Positions 51,585 through 60,118 of a stretch of DNA of 64,000 nucleotides are shown here, piece by piece. Where the stretch lies: contig NZ_CP053564.1 in assembly GCF_013155125.1 (NCBI RefSeq), positions 3,541,501-3,605,500 on the forward strand, given 5' to 3'. How positions within the stretch are numbered: the stretch's first letter is position 1; each line of letters starts with the position of its first letter. A program made the position numbers and the translations under genes. The notes under the pieces are model-generated. The model did not search any database. It had not been told where the DNA came from and worked only from the letters and a program-made list of their open reading frames with translations. This stretch comes from Pseudonocardia broussonetiae. GTDB lineage: Bacteria; Actinomycetota; Actinomycetes; Mycobacteriales; Pseudonocardiaceae.

Positions 51585-52322
51585 TCACCGCCCCGACTGC
51601 GGGCGGAGGGCCCACCCGAGGAGCGCCCACGTCGCACCGAGGAGGGTGACGACGACCACGGCGAAGACCAGCCCGATCACGGCGGTCGATGCGGCGGCCG
51701 CGATCGCACCCAGGCTGAGCAGCGTGAGGACGGCCAGCACCGCGGGCAGGGCGGCCGGCCGGCCGGTGAGGATCCCGGTCCGCGGTACCGCGGAGCCGGC
51801 GAGCGAGAGTGCCACCAGGAGCAGGAGCCCGGCCAGGTTCAGAGCCGGGGTCAGAACGGCGAGGCCGAGCTCCTCCGCGACGTCGAGCGCGGCCACGACG
51901 ACGGCGATGCCCGCCACCCCGGCCGTGCCGAGCGCCGCCCCCGCGGCGGTGGCGCTCGTGCCGGTCGCCCGTGCGGCGCGGTCCGGCCGGTCCCCGCCGC
52001 GGTGCAGCAGCCCGAGCAGCGCCGCTGCCGAGCAGAGGACGGCGCCGACGATCGCGAGCCAGAACAGTGCGAAGAGCGGCCGGTCCGTGATCCGGTACGG
52101 CGGGTCCACCGCCTGGACCGCGGGTCCGAGCGTCCAGATCAGTCCCTGAGCGGCCCAGAGCCCTCCGGCGAGCACCGCCGCCGGTCCGGTCCCGCGCTGC
52201 AGGGCCGTCACGACCGGGGGCCGACCGACCGTCAGGACAGGACCGGAGCGCGACGGCTCGGCCGCACGGTGATCGCGTGGACGACCGGGCACCCGGGGCC
52301 CGGTCGGACGAGGACGAGGCAT
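51585..52322 (-). CDS. integral membrane protein of unknown function
   Basis: 245 residues, start ATG at 52322 with AGGAGGA upstream; residues 1-45 are basic and Pro-rich, then six or so hydrophobic helices (about 60-80, 92-114, 128-150, 152-175, 190-210, 215-240). No family recognised. Lies between the ABC transporter and the sensor kinase, same strand, and is probably co-regulated. Confidence 0.72.
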   Translation of the reverse strand: MPRPRPTGPRVPGRPRDHRAAEPSRSGPVLTVGRPPVVTALQRGTGPAAVLAGGLWAAQGLIWTLGPAVQAVDPPYRITDRPLFALFWLAIVGAVLCSAAALLGLLHRGGDRPDRAARATGTSATAAGAALGTAGVAGIAVVVAALDVAEELGLAVLTPALNLAGLLLLVALSLAGSAVPRTGILTGRPAALPAVLAVLTLLSLGAIAAAASTAVIGLVFAVVVVTLLGATWALLGWALRPQSGR

Positions 52323-52461
52323 GACGATCCTCCTGGGGCGTGGTCCGCCGGGTCGACGACCCGGCGGTGCGTCCCCAGTGTTCGCCGGGCCCACGCGGCC
52401 GACCATCGTGCGGGCCCTCCGCCGTGACCAGGGAAAACCCTGGACCGGGGGCCGGTGCCGG

Positions 52462-54258
52462 TCAGTGCGTGCGCGCTCGTCGCCGCTGTGGGAGCACTGC
52501 GGTGACGACGGTTCCGCCGTCTGCCGAGCCGGACAACCGCAGCCGCCCGCCGAGCGCCTCGACGCGGTCGGTCAATCCGCGCAGCCCCGACCCGAGCGTC
52601 GGGTCCGCACCGCCGACACCGTCATCGGTGATCTCGACGACGGCATCCGGTCCGGTCCGCACGACGCGGACGGTGGCGGCGCTCGCGTGCGCGTGCTTCG
52701 CGACGTTGGCCAACGCCTCCGACGCGACGAAGTACGCGGCGAACTCGACGTGCTCGGGCAGGCGGCCGCCGGGCTCGACGATCAGGGTCGTCGGTACCGC
52801 CGAGCGCAGGACCAGAGCGTCGAGGGCGTACTCCAGGCCCTGGTCGAGAGCGGCGGGGTGGATGCCGCGGGCGAGCTCCCGCAGCTCCTCCAGGGACCGG
52901 GCCAGTTCCTCGGCGGCGGAGGTGACGAGCTGCTCGGCGTCGCTCGGGTCGTGGCGGATCTGCCGGCCGATGAGCGAGAGCTGCAGGGCGAGGGTGACCA
53001 GGCGCTGCTGGGCGCCGTCGTGCAGGTTGCGCTCGATGCGGCGCCGTTCGGCGTCGGCGGCGGTGATGATCCGTTCGCGGGAGGCCCGGAGCTCGACCAG
53101 GCGCGCCTGTGCCTCGGCGTGCAGCTGGGCGTTCTCCAGCGCGATGGCGGCCGCCCCGCCGATCGCCTCGACCAGTTCCGGGTCGTCGTCCAGAGACCTG
53201 TCGTAGACGAGGGAGGCGACCTGCTCGCCGTCGCGCTCGACCACGGCCACCGAGCGGTCGCCCCCCGGTGCGGGGAGGGTGACGGGGACGCCGTCGCCGT
53301 CGACGTGGCCCCGGTGGTCCGGGAGCGGGTAGGCGACGAGCAGTCCGGGGTCCCCGAGTGCCCTGGCCAGCGCCGGCTGGAGCTCGTCCGGTCGCATCGT
53401 CCGGAGCCCGCGGAACAGGTCGGCGAGTCCGCCGCGCGCGAGCCGGGAGCGCAGGAGCCCGACCAGGAAGGCCAGCGGAACGGTCGCGATCGAGCAGGCC
53501 GCGATCCAGAGCAGCAGCTGCGATCGTTCGCCCGTGACCAGGTGCACGACCAGCAGCAGCGCGAAGAGCAGCAGGCACACCGCCCCGGCCACGCCCGGGA
53601 GCAGGGCGCGTCGTCCCGGTGCGGACGCCGTCCGCCAGCGGGTGGCCAGCACCACCGCGGTGGCGACCGGGACCGCGACGAACACGGCGCGCTGAACGGT
53701 GTCGACGACGCCGGCGAGCCGCCCCTCCCCGACGATCCGGAGGAGGTTGTCCTCCTCGGGGGAGAACATCAGCCACAGCGGGGCGAGGACCAGCAGCGCG
53801 ACGAGGATCGTCCCGACGAGGGCCCGGTCCGCCCCGGTCCGCAGCCGTCCACCGGTCAGGAGCGTCAGCACGAGCGGGACGAAGAACAGGATCCAGAGGT
53901 CGGGCAGCCACAGCGCGGCCGTCCGGGTGAGTGGCGTGTCGAGCTGGCCCAACAGGGGACTGACGAAGAACGCGAAGCCGGTCGCGGTCATCAACCGGCC
54001 GCTGTGGTTGTCCGGACGCCGGTGCCAGGCGATCAACCCGCACGCCGCGAACGAGCCGCCGACCAGGCGGAAGACGACGTCGACGGGCTCGAAAGCCACG
54101 TGGCGGAACAGCACCGGCGCGAGCGCCCCGAACTCGGCGGCCGCGGCGACGGTCCACAGCGCGATCCAGAACGCGCGGTGCGGTTCGGGCCTCGTGAACC
54201 GGCTCGCCACGCGTTCGTTGCCCTGGCTCAGCAGTCCGGTGACCGCGTCGCCGGGCAT
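52462..54258 (-). CDS. sensor histidine kinase (NarL/DegS-type)
   Basis: 598 residues. N-terminal part has about eight hydrophobic helices up to residue 290, then a GAF-like region and a cytoplasmic kinase. His413 in RRRIERNLHDGAQQRLV is the phosphorylation site (HisKA_3), and the HATPase region has EALANVAKHAHA and DDGVGG/GSGLRGLTDRVEALGG. The cognate response regulator is likely the NarL-type gene at 56090 on the other strand. Target genes are probably the CPBP, DUF4097 and ABC genes between and beside them. Confidence 0.93.
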   Translation of the reverse strand: MPGDAVTGLLSQGNERVASRFTRPEPHRAFWIALWTVAAAAEFGALAPVLFRHVAFEPVDVVFRLVGGSFAACGLIAWHRRPDNHSGRLMTATGFAFFVSPLLGQLDTPLTRTAALWLPDLWILFFVPLVLTLLTGGRLRTGADRALVGTILVALLVLAPLWLMFSPEEDNLLRIVGEGRLAGVVDTVQRAVFVAVPVATAVVLATRWRTASAPGRRALLPGVAGAVCLLLFALLLVVHLVTGERSQLLLWIAACSIATVPLAFLVGLLRSRLARGGLADLFRGLRTMRPDELQPALARALGDPGLLVAYPLPDHRGHVDGDGVPVTLPAPGGDRSVAVVERDGEQVASLVYDRSLDDDPELVEAIGGAAAIALENAQLHAEAQARLVELRASRERIITAADAERRRIERNLHDGAQQRLVTLALQLSLIGRQIRHDPSDAEQLVTSAAEELARSLEELRELARGIHPAALDQGLEYALDALVLRSAVPTTLIVEPGGRLPEHVEFAAYFVASEALANVAKHAHASAATVRVVRTGPDAVVEITDDGVGGADPTLGSGLRGLTDRVEALGGRLRLSGSADGGTVVTAVLPQRRRARTH

Positions 54259-54372
54259 CGCGCCACTCCTCTCCGCCGGACGTGGCCGGTCGGGACGAGC
54301 ACGGTAGCGCCCGCACGGGCCGGGCCGGCACCGCTGAACGGTGCGGACCCGGCCCGGTGCGCGTCGCGCCCG

Positions 54373-55185
54373 TCAGCGCAGGACGGGTTCCGCCGGCGGT
54401 TCCGCCACCGCCGACACGGGTGCGACCCGCCACGCCCCCCGGTCCAGCACGATCACCCCGACCGCGATGGCGCACCAGAGGGCGCCGGTGAGCAGGTCCA
54501 TCCGCGCCGCGTCGGCCCCGGCGAACCCCAGAGCGGCGTGCCCGAGGCCCTGGGCGATGTGGAACACCATCGTCATCAGGACGCTGCCGCCCGTGCGGTT
54601 GAACAGCCACACGTAGACCAGCGTGATCGCGAACGTCACGACCAGCCCGTTCGCGGCGAGCTGCCCCGTGACGACCAGGGGGAGGTGCCACAGCGCGGCG
54701 AACCCGCCCAGGACCAGGCCGGCGACCAGCGGCGACCGGGTGGTCTGCAGCTGCGGGAGGGCGTAGCCGCGCCAGCCCGGCTCCTCACCGAGCGGGCCGT
54801 CGAGCGGGTTGACGAACCGGACGGCGAGGCCGACCGCCAGAGCTCCCCACGCCATGTCGGCCGGCACCGGAGCGGGAGCCCCCCAGACCACGACGTTCGC
54901 GGCTGCGGCCACGGCCAGCACTGCGAGCGGTGTGCCGATCGCCACCGCCCACCAGCGCCGGCCGACCCGCCAGCGGACCATCCGGGCGCCGAGCGTCCGG
55001 TAGCCCGGCCGGCCCTCGGTGACACCGATGACGACGAGCGCGGCCACGAGCGGCCCGCACGGGAAGAACGCCGTCGGCGCGAGACCGAGGGCGTGGAACG
55101 GCCACACCCACCACGACACGGCGAAGGCGAGACCGAAGAAGGCGACCAGCCGGTGCTGACGGGTCCACGTGACGATCGATGACAT
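54373..55185 (-). CDS. CPBP family intramembrane metalloprotease
   Basis: 270 residues with several hydrophobic helices. CAAX-protease/bacteriocin-processing-type motifs are present: EEPGWRG with Glu134/Glu135 and Arg139, His167 (LWHLPLVV) and His209 (VFHIAQG). Membrane-embedded metalloprotease. May process a prepeptide or mediate self-protection; sits between the DUF4097 protein and the kinase on one strand. Confidence 0.9.
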   Translation of the reverse strand: MSSIVTWTRQHRLVAFFGLAFAVSWWVWPFHALGLAPTAFFPCGPLVAALVVIGVTEGRPGYRTLGARMVRWRVGRRWWAVAIGTPLAVLAVAAAANVVVWGAPAPVPADMAWGALAVGLAVRFVNPLDGPLGEEPGWRGYALPQLQTTRSPLVAGLVLGGFAALWHLPLVVTGQLAANGLVVTFAITLVYVWLFNRTGGSVLMTMVFHIAQGLGHAALGFAGADAARMDLLTGALWCAIAVGVIVLDRGAWRVAPVSAVAEPPAEPVLR

Positions 55186-55238
55186 GAGCGCTCCTCGAAG
55201 CGGTTGCGGTGGGGGAGGGGGGTGCGCTGACGGGGTGC

Positions 55239-55940
55239 TCAGCCGGGCAGGATCTCGATGGCCCCGGACACGGTGCGGACGGAGACGGTCCGGCCGTCGG
55301 CCGGGTCCTGCGCGACGTCGACGCGCTCGCGGCCGGTCACGGTCGCGGTGGTGACGCGGTAGGCGGCGGGCGGAACGGTCAGCAGGGCGTCGCCCGACAC
55401 GGTCTGGACCGCGACCTCGTCCGGGGGCACCGAGAAGGAGGCCGTGACCGAACCGCCGACGGTCGTGGCGGTGAACCGCGGAACGTCGATCCCGACGGCC
55501 TCGACGTCGCTCGCCACGGTCCGCGCGCGGACGCTCGTCCCGGCAGGTACGACGATCTCCCGCTCGACCTCGCATCCCAGGTCGAACGCGGGGCAGTCCG
55601 AGGTGAGCGTGAGCACGCCACCCTCGAGGCGGCGCTCGACGACGGGCTCGGATCCCGGCGCCCAGATCCGGGTGGTGCGCACCTCGACGTCCGGCCCGGT
55701 GCCTCCGCGCAGGGCCACGAAGCCCGCGTCGACGTCGATGACGACCTCCGCCACGCCGGCCACGGACTCCGACGAGGACTCGGTCCGGAGGGATGCGGCG
55801 GTGGCGACGCCGAACGCGACGGCGCCGCCGGTGGCGAGCAGCACGACCCCGGCGCCCACGATCAGTGCCAGGCCCGTCCTCCGTCGGCGCGGCGGGTCGA
55901 CGGGTCGGATCCGGACGGTGTACGGCGGTGTCGTGGTCAT
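55239..55940 (-). CDS. DUF4097 family membrane-anchored beta-strand protein
   Basis: 233 residues: a cytoplasmic Pro/Arg tail (1-20), one transmembrane helix (about 23-47: GLALIVGAGVVLLATGGAVAFGV), and a beta-rich outer domain with the repeating DUF4097 pattern (ATTVGGSVTASFSVPPDEVAVQTVSGDALLTVPPAAYRVTTATVTGRERVDVA). Function unknown, but such proteins are often controlled by two-component or sigma systems of envelope stress. Head of a minus-strand group (55940 to 49783), divergent from the response regulator. Confidence 0.85.
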   Translation of the reverse strand: MTTTPPYTVRIRPVDPPRRRRTGLALIVGAGVVLLATGGAVAFGVATAASLRTESSSESVAGVAEVVIDVDAGFVALRGGTGPDVEVRTTRIWAPGSEPVVERRLEGGVLTLTSDCPAFDLGCEVEREIVVPAGTSVRARTVASDVEAVGIDVPRFTATTVGGSVTASFSVPPDEVAVQTVSGDALLTVPPAAYRVTTATVTGRERVDVAQDPADGRTVSVRTVSGAIEILPG

Positions 55941-56089
55941 CGGTCGAGCCTCCGCCCGGGGACCCGCGGCCACCACGGGCCCAGCACCGGGCTCCGGGCA
56001 GGGCTTTCCCTGCACGACCGGTCCGGGTGCACCCGGCGCACCCGGCGATCCGTTCCCCGGCTGCCGCGCGGTCAGTACGCTCCGGCCGC

Positions 56090-56734
56090 ATGCGGGTGGT
56101 CGTGGCCGACGATGCGGTGCTGTTCCGCGAGGGGCTGTCCCGCGTGCTGACCGAGGCCGGGTTCGACGTCGTCGCCCGCGTCGGCGACGCACAGGCGCTG
56201 CTCGACGCGGTGCGCGACGACCCGCCCGACTGCGCCGTCGTCGACATCCGGATGCCCCCGACCCACACCACCGAGGGACTCGACGCCGCCCGCGCGCTGG
56301 CGACGAGCCACCCGTCGACGGGGGTGCTGGTGCTCTCCGCGCACGTCGAGCCGCACTACGCGCTGCAGTTGATCGAGGACGGCGCCCGGGGTGCCGGCTA
56401 CCTCCTCAAGGAGCGCGTCTCCGACCTCGACGAGCTCACCGAGGCCGTCCGGAGGGTGGCGGCGGGAGGGCTCGTGATCGACCCGTCCGTGGTGGCCGAG
56501 CTCGTCGGGCGGAGGAGGGCCCGCAACCCGCTCGACGACCTGACCCACCGGGAACGCGACGTGCTGGCGCTGATGGCCGAGGGTCGGTCGAACCAGGCGG
56601 TGTGCGAGCGGCTGCACCTCAGCCCGAAGACGGTCGAGGCCTACGTGCGCGGGGTGTTCACGAAGCTGGGCCTGCACCAGGACGCCGACGACAACCGGCG
56701 CGTCCTCGCGGTGCTGGCCCACCTGCGCGGCTGA
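56090..56734 (+). CDS. LuxR/NarL-type response regulator
   Basis: 214 residues. Receiver with acidic pair Asp7/Asp8, phosphoacceptor Asp52 (VVDIRMP) and Lys107; then the LuxR helix-turn-helix (LTHRERDVLALMAEGRSNQAVCERLHLSPKTVEAYVRGVFTKLGL, about 150-195). Likely partner of the histidine kinase at 52462-54258. Divergent from the DUF4097 gene, whose 149-bp gap may hold its binding sites. Confidence 0.93.
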   Translation: MRVVVADDAVLFREGLSRVLTEAGFDVVARVGDAQALLDAVRDDPPDCAVVDIRMPPTHTTEGLDAARALATSHPSTGVLVLSAHVEPHYALQLIEDGARGAGYLLKERVSDLDELTEAVRRVAAGGLVIDPSVVAELVGRRRARNPLDDLTHRERDVLALMAEGRSNQAVCERLHLSPKTVEAYVRGVFTKLGLHQDADDNRRVLAVLAHLRG

Positions 56735-56752
56735 GCCGCGTCGGACGTCGGG

Positions 56753-57271
56753 TCAGTCCGGGGGACCGGGCCGGAACCCGTACCCGCCGTCGAACTCCCA
56801 CGGCCCGCCGGCGTAGCGCCAGAGGTCCAGGCCCTCGGCGCGGGCGGTGCCGGGGACGAACTCGGCCGTCAGCGCGTCGAGCAGGGCGCGGGCGGCGTCG
56901 GGCGCCACCTTGTTCTGCACCGTGACGTGGGCGGAGAACCGCTGGGCGTCCTGGGGAGTGAGCCACGGACGCCAGCGGCCGGCGAGCGCGGCGCGCAGCG
57001 CGTCGAGCTCGGGGCTGCGCAGGACGTACGCGACGCCGCGGCCGAGCGACCGGAGGCCCGCGACCTCGACGGCGAACGGCGCGCGGCCGGTCGCCTCCGC
57101 GAGGTCCGCGCGCACGTCGTCCGCGTGCACGGCCGGTAGCGCGTGGAACAGCGTGACGTGCGCGGCGAGGTGGTTGCGACCGGACGGGAAGTGCGCGCGG
57201 CGCAGTGCGTCGAACCGCTCCTGCGACGCCGGGTCCAGGCGGAGCGTGAGGATCAGGGGCCGGTCGTCCAT
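56753..57271 (-). CDS. 2'-5' RNA ligase family protein
   Basis: 172 residues, two-H phosphoesterase fold. Both HxT motifs are present: HVTLF (His38-Thr40) and HVTVQ (His115-Thr117). Cyclic phosphodiesterase or RNA ligase activity; the true substrate is unknown. Divergent from the uvsE gene (29-bp gap), an arrangement common in actinobacteria. Confidence 0.9.
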   Translation of the reverse strand: MDDRPLILTLRLDPASQERFDALRRAHFPSGRNHLAAHVTLFHALPAVHADDVRADLAEATGRAPFAVEVAGLRSLGRGVAYVLRSPELDALRAALAGRWRPWLTPQDAQRFSAHVTVQNKVAPDAARALLDALTAEFVPGTARAEGLDLWRYAGGPWEFDGGYGFRPGPPD

Positions 57272-57300
57272 CCCGGCAGACTGCCATCCGCCGTCGTAGC

Positions 57301-58206
57301 GTGACGGCCGTGAAGCTCGGCTACCCCGCGATCAACCAGGCCCTCGCGTGCCGGTGCTCGGGCACGTTCCGCCTCGCGTCCTTCTCCGAGGAGCGGATGA
57401 CGGAGACGATCACCGCGAACCTCGCCTGCCTGCGCCGGGTGCTGGCCTGGAACACCGAGCACCGGCTGATGTTCTTCCGGATCACCTCGAACCTGGTCCC
57501 GTTCGCGTCGCACCCGGTGTCGGCGGGGTACGACTGGCGCGGCCGGTTCGCCGGCGAGCTGGCCGACATCGGTGCGTACGTGCGCGCCCACGGCGTCCGG
57601 ATCTCCCTGCACCCCGGGCAGTTCGTGGTGCTGAACTCCCCGTCGGAGGCCACGTACGCGAGCAGCGTGGCCGAGCTCGTCTACCACGCCGAGCTGCTCG
57701 ACGCGCTCGGCCTCGACCGGACCCACAAGGTGCAGATCCACCTCGGCGGACGGCACGGCGACGCCGAGCGCAGCATGGAGGTGTTCGCCGAGCGGTACGC
57801 CGCGCTGCCGGAGGCGGTGCGCGAGCGCCTGGTGATCGAGAACGACGAGCGCGACGCGAGCCTGGCGGAGTGCCTGCGCCTGCACGCCGCCGTCGGCGTC
57901 CCGGTGCTGTTCGACACCCTGCACCACAGCATCCGCAACGACGGCGAGACCGAGCTCCGCGGCCTCGACCTGGCCGCGGCGACCTGGGGCCCGGCCGACG
58001 GCACCCCGATGGTCGACTACTCGACCCAGGACCCCGCCCGGCGGCCCGGCGCGCACGCCGTCACGCTCGACGTCGAGCACTTCCGCAGCTTCGTCCGCCG
58101 GCTGCGCCGCCGCGACGTCGACGTCATGCTGGAGATCAAGAACAAGGAGGCGAGCGCGCTGCAGGCCCGCGTCGTGCTCGACGAGCTGGGCACCGTGGAG
58201 CGGTGA
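57301..58206 (+). CDS. uvsE: UV damage endonuclease (UvsE/UVDE)
   Basis: 301 residues, TIM-barrel endonuclease cutting 5' to UV photoproducts. Metal-binding pattern includes RISLHPGQFVVLNSP, KVQIHLGGRHGD, LVIENDE and DTLHHSIRND. GTG at 57301; GTG 57310 (VKLGYP) is an alternative close to the start used by most homologues. The stop overlaps the start of a 100-residue partner (GTGA), so the two are coexpressed. Confidence 0.93.
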   Translation: MTAVKLGYPAINQALACRCSGTFRLASFSEERMTETITANLACLRRVLAWNTEHRLMFFRITSNLVPFASHPVSAGYDWRGRFAGELADIGAYVRAHGVRISLHPGQFVVLNSPSEATYASSVAELVYHAELLDALGLDRTHKVQIHLGGRHGDAERSMEVFAERYAALPEAVRERLVIENDERDASLAECLRLHAAVGVPVLFDTLHHSIRNDGETELRGLDLAAATWGPADGTPMVDYSTQDPARRPGAHAVTLDVEHFRSFVRRLRRRDVDVMLEIKNKEASALQARVVLDELGTVER

Positions 58207-58505
58207 CCCGCGAGGAGCTGCTGGCCCGCTACCGGGAGCTGGTGCTGCACGAGCTGCCCCGCCGGGCCCGCGCGGGCCGGTGGGTCGTCACCGCCGACCA
58301 CTGCTTCGGGCGGATCGTGCTCGACGCCGCGGTCGGCGGGTGCTGGTACGACGTGCTCGACCGGCGCCGCTCGCCCGCGTTCGCGCAGCTCGACGACGCG
58401 CAGCTGGCCGCGGCCGTGGAGCTGGCCGAGCGCATGGCCGTCGAGGGCGACCCGCTGGTCCGCGAGCACGACGCGCGGAGCCTGGCGTGGAGGGGGAAGT
58501 CGTGA
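58203..58505 (+). CDS. small protein cotranscribed with uvsE
   Basis: 100 residues, start GTG overlapping the uvsE stop. Contains WVVTADHCFGRIVLDAAVGGCWYDVL and a C-terminal helix pair; the Cys in HCFGR and GGCWYDV are suggestive of a fold with functional cysteines. No known family recognised. Its position makes a role with UvsE or its substrate likely. Confidence 0.75.
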   Translation: MTREELLARYRELVLHELPRRARAGRWVVTADHCFGRIVLDAAVGGCWYDVLDRRRSPAFAQLDDAQLAAAVELAERMAVEGDPLVREHDARSLAWRGKS

Positions 58506-58517
58506 CTGGTCGCCCTC

Positions 58518-59525
58518 TCAGTCCTCGAGGAGCTCCCGGAGGGCGGCGTCGATGAACTCCTGGTCCTGCGGGTTGAAGGGGGCGAGGTGGCCCCAGACGG
58601 TCGGGATCGGCCGGGACTCGGCCCCGGCGATGCGGCTCGCCTCGTACTCGCTGTCGACGGGCGGGAAGTAGGAGTCGGTCTCGGCGTTCAGGATGATCGT
58701 CCGCGCGGTGATCGCGCCCAGGGCCGCGTCGAAGTCGCCGCCGAAGTCGGCGTGGTCGCCGAGGTCGTTGTTCCACCACGTCCACATCTGGGCGAGCAGG
58801 TCGTTCGCGTCGCACTTGAGGAAGAACGGGTCCCAGAACCGGTCGATGAACTCGTCGACGTCCTTCGCGCCGAACGCCCGGAAGAGCTCGGCCCGGTAGA
58901 AGGGCTCCGAGAAGCCCCAGCCGGCGTACAGCGCGGCCATCGCCCGGACGCCCCGGACGGGCGGCTTGTCGGTGTAGAAGCCGTCGTTCCAGTCGGGATC
59001 GGAGGTGATGGCGCGGATGTTGCCGGCCAGGAAGACCTTGTTGAAGTGCGCGGTGCGGGCCGACCCCGAGATCGGCGCGATGGCCCGCACCATCTCCGGG
59101 TGCCGCGCCGCCCAGGCGTAGGTCTGGCACGCGCCCATCGACCAGCTCGTGACCAGCCTGATCCGCTCCACCCCCAGCTCCTCGGTGAGCAGGCGGTGCT
59201 GCGCGGCGACGTTGTCGTAGGTAGTGACGTGCGGGAACCTGCCCCGGTCGAACGGCGGCGGGGTGTTGCTGGGGGAGGAGGAGACGCCCGCGCCGAAGTG
59301 GTTGGGGACGACGATGAAGTAGCGCTCGGGGTCGAGCGCGCGCCCCGCGCCCGTCATCGTGGCCGCGGTGTCCGACGGCGTCGCCGTGAACCAGGTCGGG
59401 CAGACGACGACGTTGTCCCGGGCCTCGTTGAGCTCGCCCAGCGTCGTGTACCCCAGCCGCGCGGCGGGCAGGACGCCGCCCTTCTGCAGTGCGGTGTCAC
59501 CCAACTCGAAGACCTCGTGCGGCAC
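58518..59525 (-). CDS. alpha/beta hydrolase of the homoserine-acetyltransferase (MetX) family
   Basis: 335 residues. Nucleophile Ser129 (TSWSMGACQ), Asp284 (AETDSYFPP) and His313 (WGHLAPF) form the triad, with NHFGAG at 75-80 and the lid in the centre. Among MetX-like proteins the core is right, but several active-site positions of true homoserine O-acetyltransferase are not clear. It could be an esterase or acyltransferase. GTG start 59525 has GAGAGGAAGG upstream; longer frame is a shadow. Confidence 0.84.
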   Translation of the reverse strand: MPHEVFELGDTALQKGGVLPAARLGYTTLGELNEARDNVVVCPTWFTATPSDTAATMTGAGRALDPERYFIVVPNHFGAGVSSSPSNTPPPFDRGRFPHVTTYDNVAAQHRLLTEELGVERIRLVTSWSMGACQTYAWAARHPEMVRAIAPISGSARTAHFNKVFLAGNIRAITSDPDWNDGFYTDKPPVRGVRAMAALYAGWGFSEPFYRAELFRAFGAKDVDEFIDRFWDPFFLKCDANDLLAQMWTWWNNDLGDHADFGGDFDAALGAITARTIILNAETDSYFPPVDSEYEASRIAGAESRPIPTVWGHLAPFNPQDQEFIDAALRELLED

Positions 59526-59699
59526 GGCGTCAGCCTTCCTCTCCCGGACCTGTGTCCGAAAAAGGCTAGGCGCGGAGGCCGCCGCAGACCAGACCGAGCG
59601 CGGGGGAGTCCCCGCCGGGATCGGTCGGTCGGGTTCGCCGGTGCCGCGCCGGGTACGCCCGCGTCGTCGGGATTCGAGTACCGGACGGAGGAGACGACG

Positions 59700-59915
59700 G
59701 TGGAGCGAGGGAGCAGCAAGCACGGGGCCCGCGTCGACGAGGAGCTCGGCCGGGAGGTGCGGGGGCGCACCGGTGGTGCCGGTGGCCACCGCGAGGAGTG
59801 GGCGGAGACCGAACCGCGCGCCGCGGCGGAGGACCGGATCGACCGGACGGAGCTGCCGCGGGACATCTCCGCGACCCCGGCGGACGCCGACGAGCCGCCG
59901 GAGGAATCGGCCTGA
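59700..59915 (+). CDS. small hydrophilic conserved protein (MERGSSKH-type)
   Basis: 71 residues, very charged: VERGSSKHGARVDEELGREV then an acidic tail. GTG with GGAGGA upstream. The GSSKHxxRVDEEL pattern is seen in a widespread actinobacterial small protein of unknown function. Likely disordered. No partner evident here. Confidence 0.78.
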   Translation: MERGSSKHGARVDEELGREVRGRTGGAGGHREEWAETEPRAAAEDRIDRTELPRDISATPADADEPPEESA

Positions 59916-60118
59916 GGGGGCCCTGACGCACCGGCGGCGGACGTCGTCGACCCGGATGCGCCGAGCAGGACTACGGGTTAGTGCGTGTCCCGTTCGGCGC
60001 TGCGGGTCTCAGCTTCGTGGGTCGCGGGCAGAGGAGCGACGCCGACGAACACCTCGACATCGCACCTGAGGGTCGGGTGGATGGAGACGTGGGCAGCGCG
60101 CGAGATCGGCGGTCGGCA

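Noticed and set aside
59916..60118. Possible small gene or RNA before the GIY-YIG protein
   Set aside because: No supported frame, ribosome site or hairpin; only the 3' side of a neighbouring gene.
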